This document shows positions 20,488-30,188 of a stretch of DNA of 64,000 nucleotides, piece by piece. The notes under the pieces were generated by a model. That model saw nothing but the letters and a program-made list of their open reading frames with translations, had not been told where the DNA came from and made no database searches. The DNA comes from Tritrichomonas musculus (Eukaryota > Parabasalia > Tritrichomonadida > Tritrichomonadidae). The translations under genes and the position numbers were made by a program. Numbering within the stretch: position 1 is the stretch's first letter; every line of letters begins with the position of its first letter. The stretch covers positions 2,976,001 to 3,040,000 of the forward strand of contig JAPFFF010000013.1 in NCBI GenBank assembly GCA_039105265.1, read 5' to 3'.

Positions 20488-21237
20488 AAACGATTGATTT
20501 TGAATATTTTATATTTATTGTTTGAATTTTTATTAAGCACAAATATAATAAGATTTTTAATCTATTAGATTTATCATAATTATTGTTTTAAATGAGAAAT
20601 TTATGTTTTTTAAAATCAGAATTGAGAACTTTACATGAATTCCTCTCAATTTCAAATCTTTCTTTTCTCTCCAAATTCATAACAAATTTTTGAAATATTG
20701 ATAAAATCATCGTTATTATATATGCATTTTCTGATGGCTAAATTTCACTGAATTTGGTGCGCTACATTTTTCGTAATAGAAATATGTTTTACTTATTTTT
20801 GTTAATTTTTTAAAAAATATAAATTTCTAATGATGATTATCAATATCCAATAGGATATTTTATGTTTTGGAGCTTCATTTCATCAAATGATCAAAAAATT
20901 ACATATCATTTTTTATTGACAATAGCTAAGTCCAACTTTATTAGGCAATAAATTCCAATTTATACCAATCAAAAATCAAATATATGATATTTTTTATGAT
21001 ATAAATGATTAATAAAATGCTTTTTATAGAAAAGTTTTAACAAAATTATCCAAGGTTAAAAATTTGCCTATTACGATCAGTATTTGAATTCAAAAGTCAT
21101 CATTTTTTATAGTAATATCTTGTTTTCTAGCGCATTAAATATATCATAATTAATAGTTTAAATTTATTATCTGTTATTAAGTAAAATATTTTAATTATAA
21201 TCATATTTATTACAAATTCGCTAGTTTCGACTCTTCT
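20488..21237 (+). repeat. Dispersed 750-bp repeat, copy 1
   Basis: Begins AAACGATTGATTTTGAAT and ends near AAATTCGCTAGTTTCGAC. It matches 38447-39187 in the same orientation along its whole length, with scattered substitutions and small gaps. No open frame is conserved in it and no terminal inverted repeats are evident. It is a non-coding dispersed repeat or a duplicated relic. Confidence 0.8.
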
Positions 21238-21576
21238 TTTTATCCACTCTATATAAATATAAGATCCAAGATCCTTTACATTTATTACTTAATAATATTA
21301 ACAATTTACTAATAGTTTTTATGATTACTCTATACATTCTTTAAATATCTAAACATAAAACGTCTTATTTTTAAATAACTATGATACTAATCATAATTTA
21401 TTTTTTAATCAATATAAAACAACCATTTTAATAATTATATTGGGATTTTCTTTTATACATTTCAATATACATAAATATTATACTTTCAATTCAATTGATA
21501 GTTCATTGAAAAAATAAAATATAATTAGTGCTCAAAATATGATTTTTAGAGGATTTATAGAACTTATTACTACTAA

Positions 21577-22514
21577 GATGATGTTGATGTGATTCAAGAA
21601 CCACTTTATAAAGAATTTCCTTCAAACATGGTTCTTGGATCATTTTTATCAGGAAAATAAAATAATTCTTGCATCAAATGGAATAAAACCATGTTCTCGG
21701 ACTGCTTTCTTTGCAAAGCAAGCTGAAATATTACCAAAAGTAGAAAAGCTGGGTACACAATCAGCTCAAGATGAAATGGACGAATCAGTATCTTTAAATC
21801 ATACCTTTTATTCACAGGATTCAAGGTGGAGTTCACAATTCAAGGGCCTTGAAAATACGAATGCTCTCATTGACAAAGAAACGGGAAAAGTTGTTTCTTT
21901 TCACAATACAATAAAATCACGTTCCATGAGAGAAACTGAATACAATGGTTCGAGCAACATGATGGAATCTAATGGATTGAAATTCATTGCAGACGAACTC
22001 AAAGAAAGATTCGGAGACCAAGAATTATCTATATGCCACGATAGCGAAAATAAATCACCGAAAGTATTTGCTTCATCAGGATTAAATGCAATACATCATC
22101 GAGACGGAGGACATGCATTGAATTCAATAAAAAATGCATGGAAGAATTTCAAAAGTGATTTTTCTAAAATGCACCATAAACGTCCATTCGGCAGTCTCGA
22201 TGAAAGAATTGCAATTTTTGCAGGTTACTTGTTATAAAAAGTTGAAGATCCAGCAACCAAAGTTTCGTTATGGCTCAATGCTCCCAATCATTTTGTGGGT
22301 GATCACCGTTTGTGCAGTCATCCACGAAAAACAAGAGGACGACCTCGCAAAACTCTCATTGATCAAAATGATGACTTCGAAATTTGGCAAGAAGAGCATG
22401 AATCTGAAAGATTTTAGAGGGATGAAAGCTGAAAAACAAAGGAGAAAAAACAAAAAGAAATTGAAAAAAAGATTGACTCCAAAATATCCTCCTGGAGATT
22501 ACAAAGATGGCTAA
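21577..22514 (+). pseudogene. Broken DDE-type transposase (Kolobok/MULE-like)
   Basis: A plain DNA-transposon relic. The main frame (21635-22237) has the pattern FYSQDSRWSSQFKG, ALIDKETGKVVSFHN, SICHDSENKSPKVF and HHRDGGHALNSIKNAW. This fits an RNase-H-fold transposase with catalytic Asp residues at QDSRW and CHDSE. The same frame resumes after one in-frame TAA at 22235-22237, reading WLNAPNHFVGDHRLCSHP and an AT-hook-like KTRGRPRKT to about 22415. A frameshift near 21655 separates an earlier segment (EPLYKEFPSNMVLGSFLSGK). The N-terminal DNA-binding part is missing. No terminal inverted repeats were found; CCGGGGTTATTGTTCCGGG at about 22622 is the only GC-rich downstream motif. The superfamily is uncertain. 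Confidence 0.7.
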
Positions 22515-23344
22515 ATTAATAAATAAGTAAATTTTAATATTAATATTTCATATTTTTTATCATTTTTTTATGTTTAATTATTATGTTTTCAAATTTTTAT
22601 AAATTTTTATTTAATTTTTTTTCCGGGGTTATTGTTCCGGGTTGGTTGTTCTTACAAAATATTCAATATCAATTTATTTATCAATAAAATTAATAATTCA
22701 TTGTAGAAAAAAATTATAACTTTTTTTTAAAAAAAAGAAAATAACATTTTTATGAATTGTATCATTTTTTTAAATAAGAAATTTATATTTTTAACTAATT
22801 TCAAAATTAAAGAAAAAGTTGTTTTTTCTTTCCATTTAATAATTTTAATTTTTATTTGGATTAAATAATATTATCATATTACCAATTATATATTTATATT
22901 ATAAAAAATATAATAAATAATATATTCTTATATTGTCATGATATATTCCATTTTGATTGAGAAAAAAATAGTTAAACTGCCCCCTTAAAAAAAGATAATT
23001 CAAAGAATTTTATTTTTAATTTCAAGTATTTATTTTTTATAAGTATAATAATATAAAAATTTTTCAAATAAAACAAAGAAGAAATTTTGCTAAAATATGT
23101 GATTTTAAATGGAAAAAATAATAAAATTTTAAAATTTTAAAAATAGGCAAAATTGAAATTTGAATAAAATAATAAATTCATGAATATATATAAAAACAAA
23201 AAAAGAAATTATATTATTTTACTATTATTAATATTAAAAAATATCATAATATATATAAAATTATAAAATAATATTGAATAATATTTATATACAGATATAT
23301 AATAAATTCAAATATTGAAATGAGTAAAGAAAAAGTTTACAAAT
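22515..23344. other. AT-rich spacer before the BspA kinase gene
   Basis: No gene is seen. It contains CCGGGGTTATTGTTCCGGG at about 22622 and long A/T stretches. Any promoter of the gene at 23345 should lie in the last 100 bases, but no single element stands out. Confidence 0.4.
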
Positions 23345-26300
23345 ATGAAAGAAAGCCAACCTAAGCTTACATCAAATATTAAGCCATTAACACCAACAAT
23401 TCGAAATGAAATACCAAATCCACGGAGTATGAGCAATCGAAGCATATCAAAACAACAACAAGACGACAAACATATTCTCAATATCGAAAATTATCAAATA
23501 TTTAAACCAGCTAAAGAGAGTAAACTATCGCGAGTATATTTTGTTAAAGATAAACGTACTAACAAAAAATATGCAGCTAAAAGCAGTCTTCAAGAACAAG
23601 ATCCGCAACAACAATTATTTATATTACGCGAAATCAATATTTTAATGCGAATTCAGCATCGCACTATTGTTGGATTTGAAGGAGTTTCATTCCTAGATTT
23701 TGAAAAGCATGATAAAATCACAATTTTCATAAATTACATTGAACGAGGCTCACTTGCAGATCTTTTAAATGACGAACGTTTGTCACTTTTACCAATTGAA
23801 TACGACGATACGAGCCGTCAAATTATTCTCGTTGGAATTTCATATGGCATGAATCTTCTTCACAAGAACAACATAATTCATCGAGATTTGAAAGCAGAAA
23901 ACGTTTTGATTGATAACGAATTTAAACCGCATATAACCGATTTTGGTCTTTCAAAATTTTTTGATCCAATGAATTCACAATTTCAATCAATGTCATGTTG
24001 TGGAACTATCGAATACATGGCACCCGAAGTTATTGATGGTGAAGGATTTAATACGAAAGCAGATGTTTATTCATTTGGAATTTTGATGTACGAAGTTGTT
24101 ACAGGTTTACGCGCTTATTGTAATAATAAGAAAGAATTAGATATTTTTCGTTTCATGAGAAAAATCAAAGATGGAATGAGACCAGAATTTCCAAAAGGTT
24201 ATCAAATCAATGATTCTATTAAAGAATTAATTAATCGATGTTGGTCGAGAAATCCGAAAGAACGTCCAACTTTTTCAGAGATTTACAAAATGTTGAGTTT
24301 GACCGATTCAAAATATGTAGATTCATATTGTTTAGAAGGCGTTAATAAAGACGAATTATCATTATATATTGATGAAATAACAACAGAATGCGATGATAAT
24401 AATGATGATAATAATATTGAAAATGAAAATAACAAATTAAAAATTGAATATTTAAAATTGAAGAAAGACAATGAGCAGATGAGTAATATGATTTTAAAAG
24501 CCCAAAATGAAAATTTGAAATTAAAAAAAGACAATGAACAGATGAGTAATATAATTTCAAAAACACAAAATGAAAATTTGAAATTAAAAAAAGACAATGA
24601 ACAGATGAGTAATATAATTTCAAAAACACAAAATGAAAATTTGAAATTAAAAAAAGACAATGAACAGATGAGTAATATGATTTCAAAAGCTCAAAATGAA
24701 AATTTGAAATTGAAGAAAGACAATGAACAGATGAGTAATATGATTTCAAAAACACAAAATGAAAATTTGAAATTAAAAAAAGACAATGAACAGATGAGTA
24801 ATATGATTTCAAAAGCTCAAAATGAAAATTTGAAATTGAAGAAAGACAATGAACAGATGAGTAATATGATTTCAAAAACACAAAATGAAAATTTGAAATT
24901 AACAAGTAACAATCAGCAATTACAAAAAGAAATAGCCAAAATGAATGAAATAATTTCAAATTTAAGAAGCAAACAAAATGAAAATAAAATTTTCAATAAT
25001 CCAAACAAAACAACACAAGAAAAGATACAAATCAAAGATCAAACTAAAAATAAAGAAATAACAGAAATATCACGATTACCGCAACTTCATAATATTAAGA
25101 CATCCACATCAACAAATGAAAAACATAAATTATCTGAGGCAGATCTTATGAAAGAGTGTGAAAATATTCTAAAACAAATAAGTCTAGGAAAATTAACAAG
25201 AGTTCGTCTTCCTCGAATAAAAAAAATTCCAAATAGTTTTTTTTCTTATCAAACAAATTTGAAAGAAATTGATATTCCTTCTTCTGTAACTTCAATTGGA
25301 GAAGATGCTTTCTTTGGATGTTCATCATTAACACAAATCACAATTCCTTCTTCTGTAACTTCAATTGGAAATTATGCTTTTTCTGAATGTTCATCATTAA
25401 CACAAATCACAATTCCTTCTTCTGTTATTTCAATTGGAAATTATGCTTTTTCTGAATGTTCATCATTAACACAAATCACAATTCCTTCTTCTGTAACTTT
25501 AATTGGAGAAGATGCTTTCAGAGGATGTTCATCATTAATACAAATCACAATTCCTTCTTCTGTAACTTCAATTGGAAGAGGTGTTTTCTTAAAATGTATG
25601 AAATTAGATAAAATAAAAATTATTCCATGCAAAGAAAGGAGAATTAACTTTATTGAAAATAAAATTCTCTATAAAACAGATCCAACGAGTGAAATTTATG
25701 ATACAATTTTGTGGATTAATCCAAAAGTTAAAGAAATGACCATTCCATCATTTACAAAAACAATTGGAGAAGATGCTTTCAGAGGATGTTCATCATTAAC
25801 AAAAATCAAAATTCCATCTTCTGTAACTTCAATTGGAGAAGCTGCTTTCAGAGAATGTTCATCATTAACACAAATCGCAATTCCTTCTTCTGTAACATAT
25901 ATTGGAGAAGCTGTTTTCTATGGATGTTCATCATTAACACAAATCACAATTCCTTCTTCAGTAACTTCAATTGGAAATTTTGCTTTCTATGGATGTTCAT
26001 CATTAACACAAATCACAATTCCTTCTTCAGTAACTTCAATTGGAAATTTTGCTTTCTATGGATGTTCATCATTAACACAAATCACAATTCCTTCTTCTGT
26101 AACTTCAATTGGATATTATGCTTTCTCTGGATGTTCATCATTAACACAAATCACAATTCCTTCTTCTGTAACTTCAATTGGAAATTATGCTTTCTCTGGA
26201 TGTTCATCATTAACACAAATCACAATTCCTTCTTCTGTAACTTCAATTGGAGAAGATGCTTTCTCTGAATGTTCATCATTAACACAAATCACAATTCCTT

Positions 26301-27337
26301 CTTCTGTTACTTCAATTGGAGATTCTGCTTTCAGAGGATGTTCATCATTAACACAAATCACAATTCCTTCTTCTGTAACTTCAATTGGAGAAGATGCTTT
26401 CTTTGGATGTTCATCATTAACACAAATCACAATTCCTTCTTCTGTAACTTCAATTGGAAATTATGCTTTCTCTGAATGTTCATCATTAACACAAATCACA
26501 ATTCCTTCTTCTGTTACTTCAATTGGAAATTATGCTTTCAGAGGATGTTCATCATTATCACAAATCACAATTCCTTCTTCTGTAACTTCAATTGGAGATT
26601 CTGCTTTCAGAGGATGTTCATCATTAACACAAATCACATTTGAAATTCCTTCTTCTGTAACTTCAATTGGAAATTCTGTTTTCTCTGGATGTTCATCATT
26701 AACACAAATCACAATTCCTTCTTCTGTTACTTCAATTGGAAATTATGCTTTCAGAGGATGTTCATCATTAACACAAATCACAATTCCTTCTTCAGTAACT
26801 TCAATTGGAGATTCTGCTTTCAGAGGATGTTCATCATTAACACAAATCACATTTGAAATTCCTTCTTCTGTAACTTCAATTGGAAATTCTGTTTTCTCTG
26901 GATGTTCATCATTAACACAAATCACAATTCCTTCTTCTGTAACTTCAATTGGAGATTGTGCTTTCTCTGGATGTTCATCATTAACACAAATCACAATTCC
27001 TTCTTCTGTAACTTCAATTGGAAATTTTGCTTTCTATGGATGTTCATCATTAACACAAATCACAATTCCTTCTTCTGTAACTTCAATTGGAAATTATGCT
27101 TTCTCTGGATGTTCATCATTAACACAAATCACAATTCCTTCTTCTGTAACTTCAATTGGAAATTATGCTTTTTCTGAATGTTCATCATTAACACAAATCA
27201 CAATTCCTTCTTCTGTAACTTCAATTGGATATTATGCTTTCTCTGGATGTTCATCATTAATACAAATCACAATTCCATCAAAATGCAACATAAAAAGTCT
27301 TGGACTCAATCCAAATACAATAATTAATGTCATTTAG
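23345..27337 (+). CDS. Protein kinase, coiled coil and BspA leucine-rich repeats
   Basis: 1,330 residues in three modules. The kinase (about 45-320) is TKL-like and looks active: Lys in KYAAKSSL, HRDLKAENVLID (about 178), DFGLSKF, MAPEVID, and a final arm CWSRNPKERPTF. Next comes a coiled coil (about 360-540) with seven near-identical 21-residue units of the NLKLKKDNEQMSN type; 21 equals three heptads. The C-terminus (about 615-1325) has some 27 BspA-type (LRR_5) repeats of 23 residues, core IPSSVTSIG.YAF.GCSSL, with one island (ERRINFIENKILYKTDP) of the type common in this family. BspA repeats usually bind ligands or host surfaces, but no signal peptide or membrane segment is present, so this protein is probably cytoplasmic. 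Start is the ATG at 23345. Confidence 0.95.
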   Translation: MKESQPKLTSNIKPLTPTIRNEIPNPRSMSNRSISKQQQDDKHILNIENYQIFKPAKESKLSRVYFVKDKRTNKKYAAKSSLQEQDPQQQLFILREINILMRIQHRTIVGFEGVSFLDFEKHDKITIFINYIERGSLADLLNDERLSLLPIEYDDTSRQIILVGISYGMNLLHKNNIIHRDLKAENVLIDNEFKPHITDFGLSKFFDPMNSQFQSMSCCGTIEYMAPEVIDGEGFNTKADVYSFGILMYEVVTGLRAYCNNKKELDIFRFMRKIKDGMRPEFPKGYQINDSIKELINRCWSRNPKERPTFSEIYKMLSLTDSKYVDSYCLEGVNKDELSLYIDEITTECDDNNDDNNIENENNKLKIEYLKLKKDNEQMSNMILKAQNENLKLKKDNEQMSNIISKTQNENLKLKKDNEQMSNIISKTQNENLKLKKDNEQMSNMISKAQNENLKLKKDNEQMSNMISKTQNENLKLKKDNEQMSNMISKAQNENLKLKKDNEQMSNMISKTQNENLKLTSNNQQLQKEIAKMNEIISNLRSKQNENKIFNNPNKTTQEKIQIKDQTKNKEITEISRLPQLHNIKTSTSTNEKHKLSEADLMKECENILKQISLGKLTRVRLPRIKKIPNSFFSYQTNLKEIDIPSSVTSIGEDAFFGCSSLTQITIPSSVTSIGNYAFSECSSLTQITIPSSVISIGNYAFSECSSLTQITIPSSVTLIGEDAFRGCSSLIQITIPSSVTSIGRGVFLKCMKLDKIKIIPCKERRINFIENKILYKTDPTSEIYDTILWINPKVKEMTIPSFTKTIGEDAFRGCSSLTKIKIPSSVTSIGEAAFRECSSLTQIAIPSSVTYIGEAVFYGCSSLTQITIPSSVTSIGNFAFYGCSSLTQITIPSSVTSIGNFAFYGCSSLTQITIPSSVTSIGYYAFSGCSSLTQITIPSSVTSIGNYAFSGCSSLTQITIPSSVTSIGEDAFSECSSLTQITIPSSVTSIGDSAFRGCSSLTQITIPSSVTSIGEDAFFGCSSLTQITIPSSVTSIGNYAFSECSSLTQITIPSSVTSIGNYAFRGCSSLSQITIPSSVTSIGDSAFRGCSSLTQITFEIPSSVTSIGNSVFSGCSSLTQITIPSSVTSIGNYAFRGCSSLTQITIPSSVTSIGDSAFRGCSSLTQITFEIPSSVTSIGNSVFSGCSSLTQITIPSSVTSIGDCAFSGCSSLTQITIPSSVTSIGNFAFYGCSSLTQITIPSSVTSIGNYAFSGCSSLTQITIPSSVTSIGNYAFSECSSLTQITIPSSVTSIGYYAFSGCSSLIQITIPSKCNIKSLGLNPNTIINVI
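24462..24900 (+). repeat. Seven 63-bp coding repeats (coiled coil)
   Basis: Near-identical 63-bp units encode NLKLKKDNEQMSN followed by MISKA or MISKT. The A/T ending alternates in the last units, which indicates a 126-bp higher-order unit made by recent unequal exchange. Confidence 0.9.
25265..27290 (+). repeat. About 27 coding 69-bp BspA repeats
   Basis: The units are almost identical in DNA (ATTCCTTCTTCTGTAACTTC is invariant in most). A 25-residue variant containing QITFEIPSS appears twice, at the same place in two consecutive three-unit blocks (about 26510-26720 and 26725-26930). This shows block duplication. The near-identity at third positions suggests recent expansion or gene conversion. 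Confidence 0.9.
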
Positions 27338-28767
27338 TTAAATTTTATTAAAATTAGTTATATAAAAAACATTTATTTTTAATTTTGTTACTCCAATTTC
27401 CAGAATTAAAGAAAAGAAATGTATTGCTAAGTATGTATGGTTGGGCCATGATATATGGGCAAGATGGTGACAAACTCATTTTTTTCATCATTAAATTTTT
27501 TCCAAATAATTTCATAAATCAATTATTTTCTCAGCAAAATAACTCTTATATAATTGTATGTTCAACATCAGACTCATTTCAAACTCTTCTATTATATAAA
27601 TTTATTAATAAAATTATAATATGAGCAAATAGCTTAATTATTTTTTTTTTAAATTATGATAAAAAAAATATGTAATGTAATGAAATAAAAGTGTGTCTAA
27701 TAAAGCATTTAAACCAATTTAGATGATTTTCTTTTGAATTATATTATAATATATCAATTCATTTGAAAATAAAATTTAAATATTAAAAGTCTAACCACCG
27801 TATATGTCAAAAATGTTCTCTGAACTACCAAATATATTGTTGTTTTTAAACATACACTTATTTTACGAACTATTAGTTGATATTTCGTATATTTCCCTTC
27901 TTTCAATGCTTGGATATTTTCTAGATCTTAAATGAATTTGATTATTTGAAAAAATTAAATTTGAAAATTTTCCATTGGATTGATCTATATATATAGATCC
28001 TGTATAAATGAAACTACCTTTATATCCTTTATAATTTGAATATATTATATTAACATGCAAATTTACATTTTAAAAAATCTATTATTGAAGAAAAAAAATT
28101 AAACGGGGAATCGTATTTTTCTACACCACTTTTTGAAAACTTTTAAACTTTTTGAATACTTTTTTATACCTTTTTTATTCAATTTTTGCTAAATAATGCA
28201 TAAATATATAGTTCAAATAGCTTCCCGATTCATCCAGCAATTCAAGGAACCTGATTCGGCTTCGCGCATCCTCGTGGTGATCACTGGTGCGAATTTTCCT
28301 GAAAAATTATGTAAAAATAAAAAAAAAATAAATCAAAAAATTACGATTTTTTTGGTTAATTTTCTTAACAGAGTAAGTTAAATTTCACCTTAAGATGGTG
28401 GTTTTTTACTTTCCATGAGTAGCTACTCATGGATAGAAAAAACATTCAAAAAGTGGCGTAGAAAAAAACGATTTTCCAAATTAAACTATCACAGTGATGA
28501 TAATCTATTTCTGAATAATTAGCTTTGTCAATATTCATGGTATTTTTATTATTATTATCATAAACAAAAAAATTAAATTTGCCTAATATAGGAACTCATA
28601 GAGAAAAAATGAATATTATCTCTCAGAATATCTTAAATAAAAAAAAAGATCATCAAGATTTCATCCATGCTCCTTATGATTCATTCTTGTTAAGAAACAT
28701 ATTGGTCTAAGATTTAAATGTACTTTGAATGATTTTTTCATGTAAATTAAAATTTCCAAGATTTTAA
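27338..28767. other. AT-rich spacer with a 22-bp perfect palindrome
   Basis: No supported gene. A perfect palindrome with half-site TCCATGAGTAG is centred between 28422 and 28423 (28412-28433). A more GC-rich patch at about 28215-28300 (GATTCGGCTTCGCGCATCC) is unexplained. Short open frames at 27385-27624 and 27863-28060 have no family resemblance. Confidence 0.4.
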
Positions 28768-29825
28768 TTATTTCCAGTTGGAAAAATTTTTTTCATATCT
28801 GATTATCTCACATGCCTCTCCCCCCACCGCTCCTGCATATCTGATTATCTCATTTTTCAGTGAGAATTCTACGTTGATCAAATTCAACACTCGAACTTCC
28901 CCAGAAATTCTTCTTAGTCTCACGACTCCAGATGTGTTGATCAATGTAAGCAGGAAGGAGTCTGAAGTCTCCGTCTGTTGGACTTGAAAGTTTTGGTGCA
29001 ATGATTGTAGCTCCAATTAGTGTTGCGTTTTTAGTCTTGAAAATAACGTTTCCTGCAGATATAATTCCGCCTTGTTTTGGTGATCTTGTTTCAACTTTCG
29101 TTGTTTGTCTGCGACGTTGTTGGAAGACGTAATCTTCAGTGTATGAAGGTTCGTATTTGTAGTCGTTGGCTTCTACTATTACGCCACCTTTTCCAGCAAT
29201 CATGTTTGTTCCATGTTGATCGATGTTGTTTAATTTCATTTCGATTCCTTATTTTGCTTGATAGGTCGATGAATGAGTGTCTCGATGCCCTGTGATAGTC
29301 CACCAGTCGTGGTAAGGCATGTCGTAATTAAAGACCATATCAAGTGGCATATCAAAGTCAATTATGTCTCCATGTTCGCTTTTAATTTTGATGTTTCTAG
29401 CAGTCATGTTTACGCCTTTTGTTGTGACACCTTTGTCACCCGAAATGGTCAAATTTTTGGGCACTCTTAAATCGGTTATATCAACGCCAACTTTCTTGTA
29501 ACCACTGTACTTGTACTGAGAAGTAATTACAACTTGTCTTTCGGCTTCTATGTTTAAGTCTTGCGTTTCGAGTCCTGTTTTTCCGGTCAAGATTTCGATG
29601 TCGTTCATCGAGTGCAATGTAATCTGTTTTTCGGCTTTCATCATTGAAATTATTCGAGTGACTGAGTTTAATACGAGGTATGGATTACATAGAGGAACTT
29701 TCACTTTTTCACCTTCGATTTCCATCTCATCTTCTTGGTCACGAACTTGTTGGAAAATGAGAGCTGGATTGCCGTTTTGAAGGATGATACTTCGTGAATT
29801 TGTTGCAGAATCGAAAAGGTGAGAA
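28768..29825 (-). pseudogene. Fossil of a filamentous-haemagglutinin-like gene
   Basis: About 1 kb on the minus strand, clearly richer in GC than its flanks. It reads as beta-helix haemagglutinin-type repeats: NGNPALIFQQVRDQ, LHSMNDIEILTGKTGL, NLTISGDKGVTTKGVNMTAR, KIKSEHGDI, GTNMIAGKGGVIVEAND, a variable QRRRQTTKVETRSPKQ stretch and GGIISAGNVIFKTKNATLIG. This alternation of short strands with a charged Tyr-rich insert is characteristic of bacterial FhaB and two-partner-secretion proteins. The fossil is broken, with roughly two or three breaks, and lacks both ends of such a long gene. The composition and family suggest old bacterial transfer. I am fairly sure of the fold class and less sure of the donor. 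Confidence 0.6.
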
Positions 29826-30188
29826 CCTGTTTTTTCTTAGTTCGTTTATCAAATCAACACGAATAGTTTCAGTTTATTTGGCGAGAAAAAACCATATACC
29901 ATATAAAATGCTATGGTTTTGGTTATTAAAACATTACATTCATATTTATGTATTATTTTGTATGTTTATTATATTAAATAATTGTTAATTACACAATAAG
30001 AAACTAGGATGAATAACATTTTAATCAAACGTAAATGATGATTTGCTTAGATATCATTAAAAAATGAATATTTTATTTTTCAAATTAATAAATCAATTAA
30101 TAAACATAAAAAACAAGACAATGAATATAAAAAACAAGACATTAAAATTTTAAAAATTAAGATAACCAACATTTTATTGAAATAAAAC
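29826..30188. other. AT-rich spacer, no gene seen
   Basis: GC content drops sharply at about 29830, leaving the fossil haemagglutinin segment. No feature is recognised. Confidence 0.4.

Noticed and set aside
22622-22640. GC-rich word CCGGGGTTATTGTTCCGGG as a terminal repeat of the broken transposon
   Set aside because: No inverted partner was found upstream of 21577, so the element end cannot be fixed from it.
25441-27177. Minus- and plus-strand short frames in the BspA repeat region
   Set aside because: Shadows of the 69-bp coding repeats in other frames.
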